A stretch of DNA of 64,000 nucleotides from Desulfovibrio desulfuricans (GCA_015062205.1 SUVB01000011.1:22636-86635), one strand, 5' to 3'; positions 1 to 8,495 are shown, numbered from the stretch's first letter. Numbers and translations are program-made. The notes: generated from the letters alone by a model not told the origin.

Positions 1-153
1 GCCGTTGTCTTTGCCCCAGCGGGCCGCCTCGTACGCGGCGCCGCAGGCGCCCATGCCGCCGCCCACGATGAGTACATCGACATCGTGTTCCTTCACAGTG
101 GGTTCGGCCAGAGCGATACCTTTGTTCGCTTCATTCACAGGAAGCATCGGCAT
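1..153 (-). CDS. aprA: Adenylylsulfate reductase alpha subunit, N-terminal part
   Basis: Only the first 51 codons are in the window; the gene continues past the left edge. The reading frame gives an N-terminus MPMLPVNEANKG followed by a nucleotide-binding glycine motif (LIVGGGMGACG), as expected for the FAD subunit of dissimilatory APS reductase, which reduces adenylylsulfate to sulfite and AMP in the cytoplasm. A GGAGAAATT ribosome site precedes the ATG. It lies 29 bp downstream of aprB in the same direction, the standard aprBA order. Identification is confident despite the short length because of this neighbour. Confidence 0.93.
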   Translation of the reverse strand, partial: MPMLPVNEANKGIALAEPTVKEHDVDVLIVGGGMGACGAAYEAARWGKDNG

Positions 154-182
154 AGTAATTTCTCCTTTCGCGCACGCTGCGG

Positions 183-656
183 CTAGCAGGTGAAGGTTTT
201 GTCAGCTTCGGTCACTTCAAACTTCTTGCCGAGCACGGTCTGGGGTTCGGCCACAGCGGTCTCGGTGTAGAGCTTGGAGTCTTCCAGCGTAGCGTCGCCC
301 TTGAGGTCGTCAAAGGGCTTGATGGAGCCTTCAGGCGTGGTGCGAATGGGGAATTTGAAGCGTTTCACGCTGCCGTTGCGGAACTTGACCGTCCACATGA
401 TGGAGTCGGCCGAACGCATGGGGATACAGGTACCGCCCATGGGGGCGAAGTCCGCGTAGGGACGGGCGGTAATGGCGCCCTGGGGGCAGATTTTCACGCA
501 GGAGTAGCATTCCCAGCAGGCGTCGGGTTCCTGGTTGTAGGCGCGCATTTCCTTGTCGTCCAACACCATCAGGTCGTTGGGGCAGATGTACATGCAGGCC
601 GTCTTTTCGCCACCCTTGCAGCCGTCGCATTTGGACGGATCGACAAACGTCGGCAT
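183..656 (-). CDS. aprB: Adenylylsulfate reductase beta subunit (ferredoxin-like)
   Basis: Protein of 157 residues starting MPTFVDPSKCDGCKGG. Two 4Fe-4S clusters are visible in the first 75 residues: one from the CDGCKGGEKTACMYICP region and one from CWECYSCVKICP. The remaining part forms the tail that wraps AprA in known structures. AprB passes electrons to the FAD of AprA, probably from the Qmo complex, which is outside this window. The start at 656 is chosen because a GGAGG ribosome site lies 7 bases upstream; the frame is open 42 codons further but without such a signal. Sigma-70-like promoter at 783-812. Confidence 0.97.
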   Translation of the reverse strand: MPTFVDPSKCDGCKGGEKTACMYICPNDLMVLDDKEMRAYNQEPDACWECYSCVKICPQGAITARPYADFAPMGGTCIPMRSADSIMWTVKFRNGSVKRFKFPIRTTPEGSIKPFDDLKGDATLEDSKLYTETAVAEPQTVLGKKFEVTEADKTFTC

Positions 657-782
657 ACGTATCCTCCAAGTCGTAAAATTGTTACAAAAACCCGCCTGGT
701 TCGGCGAGGCGCGCGGCACAACCTCTTTGCCGGGCTTGGCCGAGCGCCTCCACAACGAAGGTTGGGCGTATGGCTTGCGCAT

Positions 783-812
783 TTAATAACAAGCAGATGC
801 CGTTTGCGTCAA
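783..812 (-). promoter_or_regulatory. Sigma-70-like promoter of aprBA
   Basis: On the minus strand TTGACG, an 18-base spacer and TATTAA, about 120 bases upstream of the aprB start, leaving a leader of roughly 120 nt. The -10 region overlaps an imperfect inverted element at 775-792 (TTG...ACAA) that partly resembles a Rex operator. Inference from pattern only. Confidence 0.6.
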
Positions 813-1108
813 GCCCCCTCTGCAAAATTTCGTGGAAACCTGACTGGTTGTTTGCTCATTCTCTGCACAAAATCAAGCGATTATTTTTTGTGAAAAAAAT
901 ATTATTTTCAGGGGGGGGCAAGCCCCATGCGGCAATTCCGCGCGGCCCCGTCCCGAAACCGCGCGCCGCGACACGGGCGACTTGCAAGAGAGCGCGTTTC
1001 AAGCTAACACGCTTGGGCGGATGCGTCCGCTTCTGCCGCCGCAAGGGGGGCAGACCGGCATGCCGCCCCTCCCATCCTTAACAAACCTACAGCCGACGGC
1101 AGGATGCC
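813..1108. other. Intergenic region between aprB promoter and the divergent gene
   Basis: No gene is supported here. The stretch 860-905 is AT-rich compared with its surroundings and contains TTGTGAAA at 888-895, a perfect Rex half-site, followed by a TTTTCA run. A short GGGGCAAGCCCC inverted repeat sits near 914-925. The promoter of the rightward gene starting at 1109 was not recognised. Confidence 0.4.
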
Positions 1109-2857
1109 ATGACCGACAGCTCCAACGATTTTCGCACCGCAGGCCCGCGCAGGCCGAACTCCCCGCGCAGACGTGAAGGCGCCGACGCCCGCGCGCGCAG
1201 GCCGCTGCGCGACGTGGTGTGCGAGATTGACCGCGACATCCTGCGCTTGCTGCTCCGCCGCACAAATCTGCTGACCAAGATGCGCGGCTCCAAACCCAGG
1301 CTGGAAGCCGCCGAGGAAAAGGCGCTCCGCGAGGCTTGGGAGGCGGCCGTCGCGCGCGTCAGCCGCGATGCGCGGCTTTCCGGGCATTTTTTTTCGCTCA
1401 TGCAGGAAGTGGAATTCCTGCCGCGTCCCGCCGCGCACGACGAAGCGGACATCCCTGAAGGCGCGGCGGCGCGGGAGCCGCAGCACACGGCCTTCAACCT
1501 CGCCCCCGCGCCGAAGCCTGTGCGCCTGCGCCTTGCGGCCCCGCTGGCCTGCCGGGCCACCCGCGCGTGGCTCATGCTGGCGGCGGCCTCCGGCCAGGCC
1601 CTGCGGCTCGAACCCTGCCTGATGAATGATCCCATTGTGGACTGCGTGAAAATGCTCAACCAAGCCGGGGCCGCCCTCACCCGCGAGGACGACGGCGTGA
1701 CGGCGCGTCAGGCCGCGCCGCTCGGCGCGCCGGACAAGGTGCTGCACGCGGGCGACAGCGCCTGGAATTTCTTCCTGCTGCTGGGGCATTATCTGGGGCG
1801 GCCGTCGCGCGCCAAGTTTACCGGCGAGGCCGGACTGAAACTGGCGAATTTCTCGGCCGTGCGACACTTCCTGCCCACACTGGGCGCGCGCCTTGTGCCC
1901 GTGGTTCCCAAAAGCGAGGGGCTGCCCGCACGGCTGGAGTGCTCCGGCATCCTCCCCGACAGCGTTTCCCTGCCTGCCGACGTTCCGCCGGAGTTGGCCG
2001 AAAGCCTGCTGCTGGCCGCTCCCGGCTATGAACAGGGCCTGACCCTCGACCTGGCCGCCCATGCCGAGCGTGAACATATTCTGGCGCGCGCGATGCCCAT
2101 CCTGCGCGCTGCCGGGGCGGATGCCCATGTTGAGGGCACGGCGGTCCGCGTGCATCCCGGCCCGCTGCAGCTGCCCGAACGGCCGGAATTGGACATGGAG
2201 CCGGAACTGGCCCTGTTCCTGCTGGCGCTGCCCCTGGCCCTCGGCGGAGAGGTGCGGCTTGCGGGCCGCTGGTCCACGCTGCCTGCGGCCCGCGCCGGCT
2301 GGGACGCCCTGCAACGCTGCGGGCTGGATCTGCGCATGCAGGGCGCGGACGTGCTTGCCCGCGGCAAGGCCCCTCTGAAAACCCTGCCCCGATGGGAGCC
2401 GCCTGCGGACTTCCCTGCCGCATGGTCGCCCCTGCCCCTGGCCCTGACAGCCTGCAGCGCCCTGCGCTGCGGCGAGGCGGCGTTGCCCGTGCTGCCCGCA
2501 GGAACCGACATGGTCACGGCGGAAAGTTTTCTGCACGCCGTCGGCCTGGAGCACGACGGAACCGGCATATTGCGCAAAATTTCACAAGACAGTCCCCGTC
2601 CCGCCTGGAACGCGCCCAATCCCGTCTGGGCACTGGCGCTGGCCCTGACGGCCTGCGCAAGCCCGCACCGGAAGCTTGGCAACCCCGGCGTCATGACCGA
2701 ACTGTATCCGGCCTTCTGGGCCCTGTACAACAGCCTGCCGGAGCCGGGCGCCCGCAGCGCGCACAAGGCCGAAGAGCCGGCAACGGCGACACGGCGGCGC
2801 ATCATCACTGACGTGGTGGCCGTGGCGCCGCCGGAGAACCGGGACGACGAAGACTAG
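1109..2857 (+). CDS. Chorismate-mutase-like plus EPSP-synthase-like protein, catalytic motifs altered
   Basis: 582 residues. Residues about 35-105 resemble an AroQ-type chorismate mutase helix bundle (EIDRDILRLLLRRTNLL). The rest follows the EPSP synthase (AroA) fold: the segment near residue 215 (GDSAWNFFLLLG, then FTGEAGLKLANFSAV) aligns by eye with the AroA GNAGTAMR...GDxSLxxRPM region, and the end (NPVWALALALTA, then GVMTELYPAFW) with DHRxAM and KTFPxFW. The arginine of GNAGTAMR and the DHR triad are not present, so EPSP synthase activity is doubtful. AroA normally joins shikimate 3-phosphate and phosphoenolpyruvate. It is divergent from aprB; aroE and aroQ lie 4 kb downstream. An AGGA ribosome site precedes the ATG. 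The fold call is fairly sure, function is not. Confidence 0.65.
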   Translation: MTDSSNDFRTAGPRRPNSPRRREGADARARRPLRDVVCEIDRDILRLLLRRTNLLTKMRGSKPRLEAAEEKALREAWEAAVARVSRDARLSGHFFSLMQEVEFLPRPAAHDEADIPEGAAAREPQHTAFNLAPAPKPVRLRLAAPLACRATRAWLMLAAASGQALRLEPCLMNDPIVDCVKMLNQAGAALTREDDGVTARQAAPLGAPDKVLHAGDSAWNFFLLLGHYLGRPSRAKFTGEAGLKLANFSAVRHFLPTLGARLVPVVPKSEGLPARLECSGILPDSVSLPADVPPELAESLLLAAPGYEQGLTLDLAAHAEREHILARAMPILRAAGADAHVEGTAVRVHPGPLQLPERPELDMEPELALFLLALPLALGGEVRLAGRWSTLPAARAGWDALQRCGLDLRMQGADVLARGKAPLKTLPRWEPPADFPAAWSPLPLALTACSALRCGEAALPVLPAGTDMVTAESFLHAVGLEHDGTGILRKISQDSPRPAWNAPNPVWALALALTACASPHRKLGNPGVMTELYPAFWALYNSLPEPGARSAHKAEEPATATRRRIITDVVAVAPPENRDDED

Positions 2858-2862
2858 AGCGC

Positions 2863-2886
2863 AAAAAAGGACCGCCGGGGCGGTCC
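2863..2886 (-). terminator. Intrinsic terminator, probably bidirectional
   Basis: Perfect inverted repeat GGACCGCC / GGCGGTCC (2869-2876 and 2879-2886). On the minus strand it is followed by a run of six T, so it ends the lipoprotein transcript; it also lies just after the rightward gene ending at 2857. Confidence 0.85.
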
Positions 2887-2946
2887 GAAAACGGGAATGC
2901 GCTGCCGGAACCCGCGCAGGACGGGCTGCGCGGGCCGACCGAAGCG

Positions 2947-3393
2947 CTATTCCTGTGTGAAGCGGTAGATGCGCACCGCAAGGGGCTGCATGCTTTTCCG
3001 GTTCATGGCCGAAACCACAAAGGCATAGCTTCCTGCCCGTCCGGAGGGAGGGCATGGCCCGCGATAGTGACGCGTCAGCCCTCCCTCGGGAATGACGCCC
3101 GAGCCGTCATGCTCCCACGAGCCGCCGCCAAGGAACAACTCCTGCGCGTCACCGGTGAATTCCGTAAGACGTACGTCGTAGTACTCGGTGCCTGCGGGCG
3201 CATCGGCAATCTGGATCTCCGGCGAAATGCGGGAGCAGCGGAGCACGTCGCGCATGATGACGTTCACGGTCATGCCGTCGCGGGGCGCTTCCGGAATTTC
3301 ATTTTCCTTGGATGCGCAGGCGGGCAGCAGCAGCGCCGCGCACAAGGCGGGAACAAAAAAACGGCAGGCTCTGCCGAACACTTCACAACGCAT
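2947..3393 (-). CDS. PEBP/YbhB-like lipoprotein
   Basis: 148 residues if started at 3393, where GGAGG lies 5 bases upstream; an upstream in-frame ATG at 3405 has no ribosome site. The N-terminus is a basic then hydrophobic signal ending LLPAC, a plausible lipobox with the acylated cysteine. The mature part contains ISPEI and YRGPCPPSG followed by SYAFVVSAM, matching the ligand-site signature of the phosphatidylethanolamine-binding (YbhB/YbcL) family. It is shorter than usual members and the first signature is weak. Function in bacteria is poorly known. Likely anchored in the envelope, single-gene transcript ended by the terminator at 2863-2886. Confidence 0.65.
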   Translation of the reverse strand: MRCEVFGRACRFFVPALCAALLLPACASKENEIPEAPRDGMTVNVIMRDVLRCSRISPEIQIADAPAGTEYYDVRLTEFTGDAQELFLGGGSWEHDGSGVIPEGGLTRHYRGPCPPSGRAGSYAFVVSAMNRKSMQPLAVRIYRFTQE

Positions 3394-3479
3394 CAGGGCC
3401 TCCATACTGGCAACTTCTGTTCAACGCCACGGAAAGCATACCCGATAGTCCAACCGAATACAACAACCGGGAGTCAGTT

Positions 3480-4667
3480 ATGTCCATTCTTGCCGACAGT
3501 GTCGCGGGCTACATGCAGAACGCTTCGTGGATACGCCGCATGTTCGAGGCCGGGGGCCAGCTCAAGGCCCGCTACGGCGCGGACAAGGTGTACGACTTCA
3601 GCCTGGGTAATCCCGACTTGCCCGCGCCGCCGGCCGTGGCCAAAGGGCTGCGCGAATTCGCCGCGCACGCGGAGGAGCCTTTCGCCTTCGGCTACATGCC
3701 CAACGGCGGTTTTGCCTGGGCGCGCGAAAAACTGGCGGCCCACCTCAGCAAGGAACAGGGCGTGCCCCTTGCCGCCGATGCCGTCATTCTGGGCTGCGGC
3801 GCTGCCGGCATGTTCAACGCCTTTCTGCGCGCCGTCATCAATCCCGGCGAGGAGATGCTGGGCATCGCCCCCTACTTTGTGGAGTACGGCTTTTACGTGG
3901 CCAACCACGGCGGCACGTTCCGCGCGGTCATGAGCAAACCGGACACCTTCGCCCCGGACATTGCGGCGCTGGAAGAGGCCATCGGCCCCAGGACGCGCGT
4001 GCTGCTCATCAACTCGCCCAACAATCCCACCGGGGCCGTGTACAGCCGCAAGGAGCTCCAGGCCATTGCGAGTCTGCTGGAAACCAAGAGTCAGCAGTAC
4101 GGCAGGCCCATCTGGCTTGTGGCGGATGAGCCCTACCGCTTCCTGGCCTATGACGGGGCGGAAGTGCCCTCGGTGCTGCCGCTCTATCCCTATGCCGTGG
4201 TCATCAGCTCGTTTTCCAAAAATCTTTCCCTGCCGGGCGAGCGCGTGGGCTATGCGGCCGTTTCGCCCCTGCTGGACGAAAAGGACGAACTCATGGCCGC
4301 CCTCGCCCTGACCAACCGCATCCTCGGCTTTGTGAATCCGCCTGTGGTGGGCCAGCACATCATGGCCGCCGCGCTGGGCAGCCAGGTGGCCCTTGAGGTC
4401 TACGCCGCCCGGCGCAAGGCCATGGCCGAAGTGCTGTCCGAAGCGGGGTATGAGTTCCACATGCCCGCCGGGGCCTTCTATTTCTTCCCCAAGGCCCCGG
4501 GAGGGGACGATGTGGCTTTCGTCAACGCGCTGCTGGAAGAGCGCGTGCTGGCGGTGCCCGGCTCCGGCTTCGGCTGTCCCGGCTACTTCCGCCTGGCCTT
4601 CTGCGTGGAAGAAAAGGTCATCCGCAACGCCGCCGAAGGCTTTGCCAAAGCCCGCGCCAAACTGTAG
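3480..4667 (+). CDS. Class I/II PLP-dependent aminotransferase
   Basis: 395 residues. Shows the fold type I aminotransferase pattern: GNPDLPAPP near the N-terminus, SPNNPTGAVYS (around residue 178), VADEPYR for the pyridoxal-binding aspartate and tyrosine, and SSFSKNLSLPGERVGY with the Schiff-base lysine. The final part PGSGFGCPGYFRLAFC carries the conserved substrate arginine. Substrate cannot be told from sequence; aspartate or a hydrophobic or aromatic amino acid is possible. The ATG at 3480 follows a GGGAG site by 6 bases. It is divergent from the lipoprotein gene and followed after 47 bases by the rhodanese gene. Confidence 0.9.
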   Translation: MSILADSVAGYMQNASWIRRMFEAGGQLKARYGADKVYDFSLGNPDLPAPPAVAKGLREFAAHAEEPFAFGYMPNGGFAWAREKLAAHLSKEQGVPLAADAVILGCGAAGMFNAFLRAVINPGEEMLGIAPYFVEYGFYVANHGGTFRAVMSKPDTFAPDIAALEEAIGPRTRVLLINSPNNPTGAVYSRKELQAIASLLETKSQQYGRPIWLVADEPYRFLAYDGAEVPSVLPLYPYAVVISSFSKNLSLPGERVGYAAVSPLLDEKDELMAALALTNRILGFVNPPVVGQHIMAAALGSQVALEVYAARRKAMAEVLSEAGYEFHMPAGAFYFFPKAPGGDDVAFVNALLEERVLAVPGSGFGCPGYFRLAFCVEEKVIRNAAEGFAKARAKL

Positions 4668-4714
4668 CCCTCGGTCGGGGCGGCCGATCGGCGCCCCGGC
4701 TGTCGGAGATAATC

Positions 4715-5122
4715 ATGCCTATTGTTTCCCTGTTGCGCCGCTGCGTCTGCGCGCTGCCGCCCGCAGCCCTCTGTCTCTTGTTGCTTTCCCTGCCCGCCAT
4801 GGGCAGGGACATCAGCGTGAACGACGCCGCGGCCTTGCTCAGGAACCCGCCGGAAGGCCTTGTCATCGTGGATGTGCGCACCCCGGAGGAATTCCGTCAG
4901 GGGCATCTGCCCGGCGCGCAAAACCTGGATTTCTTCGGCGCTTCGTTTGAAAACCGCATTCGCGCCCTGCCCGGGGACAGAACAATCCTGCTTTACTGCC
5001 GCACGGGCAACCGCTCCGCCAGTGCCTACGACATGATGGAACAGGCGGGCGTCACCAACATCCTGCATATGCGCGAGGGGCTGACCGGCTGGCAGAAGGC
5101 CGGCCTGCCGCTGGAAAAATAA
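4715..5122 (+). CDS. Secreted single-domain rhodanese
   Basis: 135 residues with an N-terminal signal peptide (hydrophobic ALCLLLLSLPAMG) and one rhodanese domain. Motifs: VIVDVRTPEEFRQGHLPGA in the first half and the active-site loop CRTGNRS with the persulfide-forming cysteine. The predicted location is the periplasm, where such proteins carry or transfer sulfane sulfur; that is sensible in a sulfur-metabolising anaerobe but the partner is unknown. CGGAGA ribosome site 6 bases before ATG. Probably co-transcribed with the aminotransferase 47 bp upstream and ended by the hairpin at 5169-5205. Confidence 0.9.
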   Translation: MPIVSLLRRCVCALPPAALCLLLLSLPAMGRDISVNDAAALLRNPPEGLVIVDVRTPEEFRQGHLPGAQNLDFFGASFENRIRALPGDRTILLYCRTGNRSASAYDMMEQAGVTNILHMREGLTGWQKAGLPLEK

Positions 5123-5148
5123 CGCAGACGCATGGGCGGCAGAGCCGC

Positions 5149-5164
5149 TGGCACAAAATCTGCT
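5149..5164 (+). promoter_or_regulatory. Sigma-54-like promoter of flgE
   Basis: TGGCACAAAATCTGCT has the diagnostic GG and GC doublets separated by exactly 10 bases and differs from the TGGCACG-N4-TTGCT consensus at two positions. Predicted start of transcription is near 5175. Flagellar hook genes are commonly RpoN-dependent. Confidence 0.65.
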
Positions 5165-5168
5165 TGAT

Positions 5169-5205
5169 AAGGGGCGGAGAGGAAGTTTTTTCCTTTCCGC
5201 CCCTT
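5169..5205 (+). terminator. Hairpin terminator after the rhodanese gene
   Basis: AAGGGGCGGA (5169-5178) pairs with TCCGCCCCTT (5196-5205), with further pairing inside. A predicted sigma-54 start near 5175 would remove the left arm from the flgE mRNA, so the hairpin would act only on read-through from upstream. Confidence 0.65.
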
Positions 5206-5349
5206 ATGTTTTCCACCCGGTTCAGGCCGTTCGCCAACGGCCCCGCAACCGGGACAGGCAGATTCCGGAACGGGCGAAGCCCCCGCGCAAGGGGGCGGGC
5301 ACGGTCCGCCAACGGGGAAATATTTTCCCGACCGCGTTGGAGGCAGACC

Positions 5350-6888
5350 ATGAGAGCGTCCTTATACATCGGCGCCACCGGCATGAAGGCTCTTGGCGAC
5401 GGCATGAACGTCATCACCAACAACCTCGCCAACGTCAGCACGCTCGGCTACAAGCAGCAGGACATCCAGTTTGCCGACATCTGGTATGCGCAGCAGGCCA
5501 ACATGGGCGACTGGTGGAACGCGCAGGAGAACTCCCGCGTGGCGCTGGGGCAGAAGGGCGAAGGCGTACTGGTCAATGACGTGCGCACCATCTTCCAGCA
5601 GGGGGCCTTTGAATCCACCAACACGGTCACGGATCTGGCCATCAACGGCAAGGGCTTCTTCCAGGTCAGGGACGGGCAGGGCCGCGAATACTATACCCGC
5701 GCGGGCGACTTTCGCCCGGACAATCAGGGCGTCTGGCGCAACCCCGAAGGCCTGGCGCTCATGGGCTACCAGCTGGGCGCGGACGGCGCGCGGGGCGGCC
5801 TGGCCGAAGTCACGGTGGACAAGTTCTCGCTCATGGCGCCCAAGGCCAGCACGGAACTGAGCATGCGCTTCAACGCGGGGCAGGGGCTGGATCATTCCGC
5901 CAATGCAACATCTCCGTACTTCAGCCTGCTCACGCAGTACAATGCCGCCGTCAATCCGCCCATTTCCAACACGGCCAGCGGCTACAGCCAGGGCATCACC
6001 CTCTACGACGCCGAGGGCAACGCGCGGCAGGCCACCATCCATTTTGACGGCGCTCCCTCCAGCCTGCCGGGCAGCGTTGTGGAATACGTCATCACTGCCG
6101 ACGGCGACATCCCGACCGGCGGCGATGCGGCCGAAAACCCCGACGCCGCACAGAGTCAGAGAGGCCCCGTCATGGCCGGCACCCTGACCTTCAGCCCCGA
6201 CGGACAGCTGAAGGACATGTCCGCCTACACGCCGAGCAACGGCAGCGGCATGGACGATCAGGGGCACATCGACCTCAGTGCATGGTCCACGGCGGCGCTT
6301 TCCGCCGACGGGCTGCCCCAGATGGACATCTTCGGCTCCACCGTTTCCGTTGATCTGGGCATCCGTGCCGCCGGCGGGTGGCAGAACGAGGGCACAGCCG
6401 CCGATGTGGGAACCAATCAGAACGCCCTGGCGGGCATGGGCGGCACAGCCGTGGTAAGCATGGACGCCACCACCAACTACGTTTCCTCCTCACCCGTCAC
6501 GCACGAATTCACACAGGACGGCTACCCCGAAGGCCTGCTCAACGACGTCAGCATCAGGTCGGACGGCACGGTGGTGGGCCGCTACTCCAACAATCAGAAT
6601 CAGGAACTCTGGCAGATTCCCATCTGCCGCTTCACAAGCGAATACAACCTGCGCCGCGAAGGCAACAACCTCTTCGCGTACACGCCGGAGTGCGGCCAGA
6701 TGGAAATGGGCGTGGCCGGCACGGAAAACTACGGCACGATTGCGGCCTACAATATCGAACAGTCCAACGTGGACATGGCATCCGAAATGGTTGACATGAT
6801 CATCACCCAGCGCGGCTTCCAGGCCAACAGCAAGGTCGTGACCACGTCCGACGAAATGCTGAAGCGGGCCATGGAGCTCAAGCGGTAG
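5350..6888 (+). CDS. flgE: Flagellar hook protein FlgE
   Basis: 512 residues. The N-terminus has the flagellar rod/hook signature (ATGMKALGDGMNVITNNLAN, then TLGYK), a middle domain of roughly 300 residues, and a C-terminus typical of the axial family (NVDMASEMVDMIITQRGFQANSK...MLKRAMELKR). The large middle domain distinguishes it from the shorter rod proteins FlgF and FlgG. It forms the curved hook outside the cell and is exported by the flagellar type III system. GGAGG lies 7 bases before ATG. No other flagellar gene is in the window, so this is a detached hook gene with its own sigma-54-like promoter. Assignment to FlgE rather than another hook-like paralogue is likely but not certain. Confidence 0.85.
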   Translation: MRASLYIGATGMKALGDGMNVITNNLANVSTLGYKQQDIQFADIWYAQQANMGDWWNAQENSRVALGQKGEGVLVNDVRTIFQQGAFESTNTVTDLAINGKGFFQVRDGQGREYYTRAGDFRPDNQGVWRNPEGLALMGYQLGADGARGGLAEVTVDKFSLMAPKASTELSMRFNAGQGLDHSANATSPYFSLLTQYNAAVNPPISNTASGYSQGITLYDAEGNARQATIHFDGAPSSLPGSVVEYVITADGDIPTGGDAAENPDAAQSQRGPVMAGTLTFSPDGQLKDMSAYTPSNGSGMDDQGHIDLSAWSTAALSADGLPQMDIFGSTVSVDLGIRAAGGWQNEGTAADVGTNQNALAGMGGTAVVSMDATTNYVSSSPVTHEFTQDGYPEGLLNDVSIRSDGTVVGRYSNNQNQELWQIPICRFTSEYNLRREGNNLFAYTPECGQMEMGVAGTENYGTIAAYNIEQSNVDMASEMVDMIITQRGFQANSKVVTTSDEMLKRAMELKR

Positions 6889-7098
6889 TCCGGGCGCGCG
6901 CCCTGTATCGGCATGCCGTGCGGCGCGCCGGGCGAACTCCCGTCCGGCGCGTTTCTGCCTGCGGCGAACGCGTCCCGCTTCCTCCGCTCGAGGGACGGCA
7001 TATTGCCCAATGCGCTGCCGGGGCGTATGCTGGGACAACGGCCGCCCGGCAATACAGACGCCGGGCATCGTCCCGCATCCCGCTTCCCCGGAGTTTCC

Positions 7099-7956
7099 AT
7101 GCTGCCCCAACACCTCGTCGCCGGAACCACCGAACTTTACGGCGTCATCGGCTGGCCCCTGGCCCAGAGTCTCTCCCCCCTGCTGCACAATACGGCCTTT
7201 GCCGCGCTGGGCATGCCCGCCCTGTACCAACGCTGGGAAGTGCCGCCGGAAATGTTGTCCGCGTTCACGACAGGCGTGCGACTGCTGGGCATCCGCGGCT
7301 GTTCCGTCACCATCCCGCACAAGACGCGGCTGCTGCCCCTGCTGGATGCCGTCAGCCCGCTTGCACGGCGCGTGGGCGCGGTCAACACCCTGTATTGGAG
7401 GGATGAAGCCCTGTGCGGCGACAACACGGATGTTGCCGGCTTCATGGCCCCGCTGGAGCGGGAAGACCTTGCCGGGAGCCATGTGCTGCTGCTGGGCGCG
7501 GGGGGCGCTGCCCGGGCCGCAGCCGCCGGGCTGACGTCACTGCCGGAAGGGCGACGCCCGGCCGCCGTGTACGTGGCCACGCCCTCCGACAGATCCCATC
7601 TGCCCCTGGCCGAGGAATTCGGCCTTGTTCCCCTGCGCTGGAACGACCGGCACGAACCGGCGGCCCGGCTCGTCGTCAACGCCACGCCGCTGGGCATGCG
7701 CGGCAAGGCCGAAACGGAAAGCCCCTTTGATTTTTCCCGCACCCCTCCCCTGCCGGGGGAATGCCCCCTTGCCTATGATATTGTGTACAATCCGCCGGAA
7801 ACGCGTTTTCTGCGCGAAGCCCGGGCTGCGGGCCGCCGCTGCGTCACGGGGCTCGCGATGTTCTTCAGCCAGGGGAACGCGCAATTCCGCCTCTGGACAG
7901 GACGCGACCTGCCGCCACAGGCGCGGCAGGCGCTGGAAGCGGCGCTCAAAGGCTGA
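7099..7956 (+). CDS. aroE: Shikimate dehydrogenase
   Basis: 285 residues. Motifs: YGVIGWPLAQSLSPLLHN with the SLS substrate site, VTIPHKTRLLP with the catalytic lysine, AVNTLY, GDNTDVAGF with the catalytic aspartate, and LLLGAGGAARAAAAGL for NADP binding, then NATPLGM and DIVYNPPETRFL. It reduces 3-dehydroshikimate to shikimate. The ATG at 7099 has a GGAG site 6 bases upstream; the open frame extends further to 6913 but that part does not resemble the family. It is followed by aroQ after 64 bases, so two consecutive shikimate-pathway steps are paired. Confidence 0.96.
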   Translation: MLPQHLVAGTTELYGVIGWPLAQSLSPLLHNTAFAALGMPALYQRWEVPPEMLSAFTTGVRLLGIRGCSVTIPHKTRLLPLLDAVSPLARRVGAVNTLYWRDEALCGDNTDVAGFMAPLEREDLAGSHVLLLGAGGAARAAAAGLTSLPEGRRPAAVYVATPSDRSHLPLAEEFGLVPLRWNDRHEPAARLVVNATPLGMRGKAETESPFDFSRTPPLPGECPLAYDIVYNPPETRFLREARAAGRRCVTGLAMFFSQGNAQFRLWTGRDLPPQARQALEAALKG

Positions 7957-8020
7957 AACGCCGCCTGCCCTTCCGGCGGATGCGAACACCCCCCGCCAAC
8001 CTCTCACCACTGGAGCACCC

Positions 8021-8482
8021 ATGCGCATTCTTGTCCTGCACGGCGTCAACCTGAACCTTTTCGGCCGGCGCGACCCGGCGCAGTACGGCACGGCCACCCT
8101 GGCGGACATCGACGCCGCGCTGGACAAACTGGCGGCCGAACTCGGCGTCGCCGTCGAACATTTCCAGACCAACCACGAGGGCGTCATGGTGGAGCGCATT
8201 CACCGGGCGCTCGACGAGGATGTGGACGCGGCGGTTATTAATGCCGGGGCCTGGACGCACTACAGCCACGCCATTGCCGACGCGCTGGCCGTGCTCTCCG
8301 TGCCGGTGGTGGAGGTACACATGTCCAATGTGCACGCGCGCGAGGCCTTCCGGCACGAGTCCGTGCTGGCGCGGGTCTGCGCGGGCAGCGTCTGCGGTTT
8401 CGGCGTCATGAGCTATCTGCTCGGCTTTCGCGCGGCCTGCGCACTGGCCAGGGGCGACACCGGCACAGGCAGTTTCAGGTAA
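8021..8482 (+). CDS. aroQ: Type II 3-dehydroquinate dehydratase
   Basis: 153 residues, the usual size. Motifs: LVLHGVNLNLFGRR at the N-terminus, QYGTATL with the catalytic tyrosine, QTNHEG, INAGAWTHYSHAIADAL, and VEVHMSNVHAREAFRHES. It dehydrates 3-dehydroquinate to 3-dehydroshikimate, the substrate of the preceding aroE product. TGGAG ribosome site 7 bases upstream. The last residues (after GFRAA) are divergent but this is common in the family. Confidence 0.96.
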   Translation: MRILVLHGVNLNLFGRRDPAQYGTATLADIDAALDKLAAELGVAVEHFQTNHEGVMVERIHRALDEDVDAAVINAGAWTHYSHAIADALAVLSVPVVEVHMSNVHAREAFRHESVLARVCAGSVCGFGVMSYLLGFRAACALARGDTGTGSFR

Positions 8483-8495
8483 TCCACTCTAACTA

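Noticed and set aside
1004..2554. Long minus-strand frame opposite the EPSP-synthase-like gene
   Set aside because: Glutamine/glycine/arginine-rich shadow; the plus-strand frame has clear fold similarity and a ribosome site.
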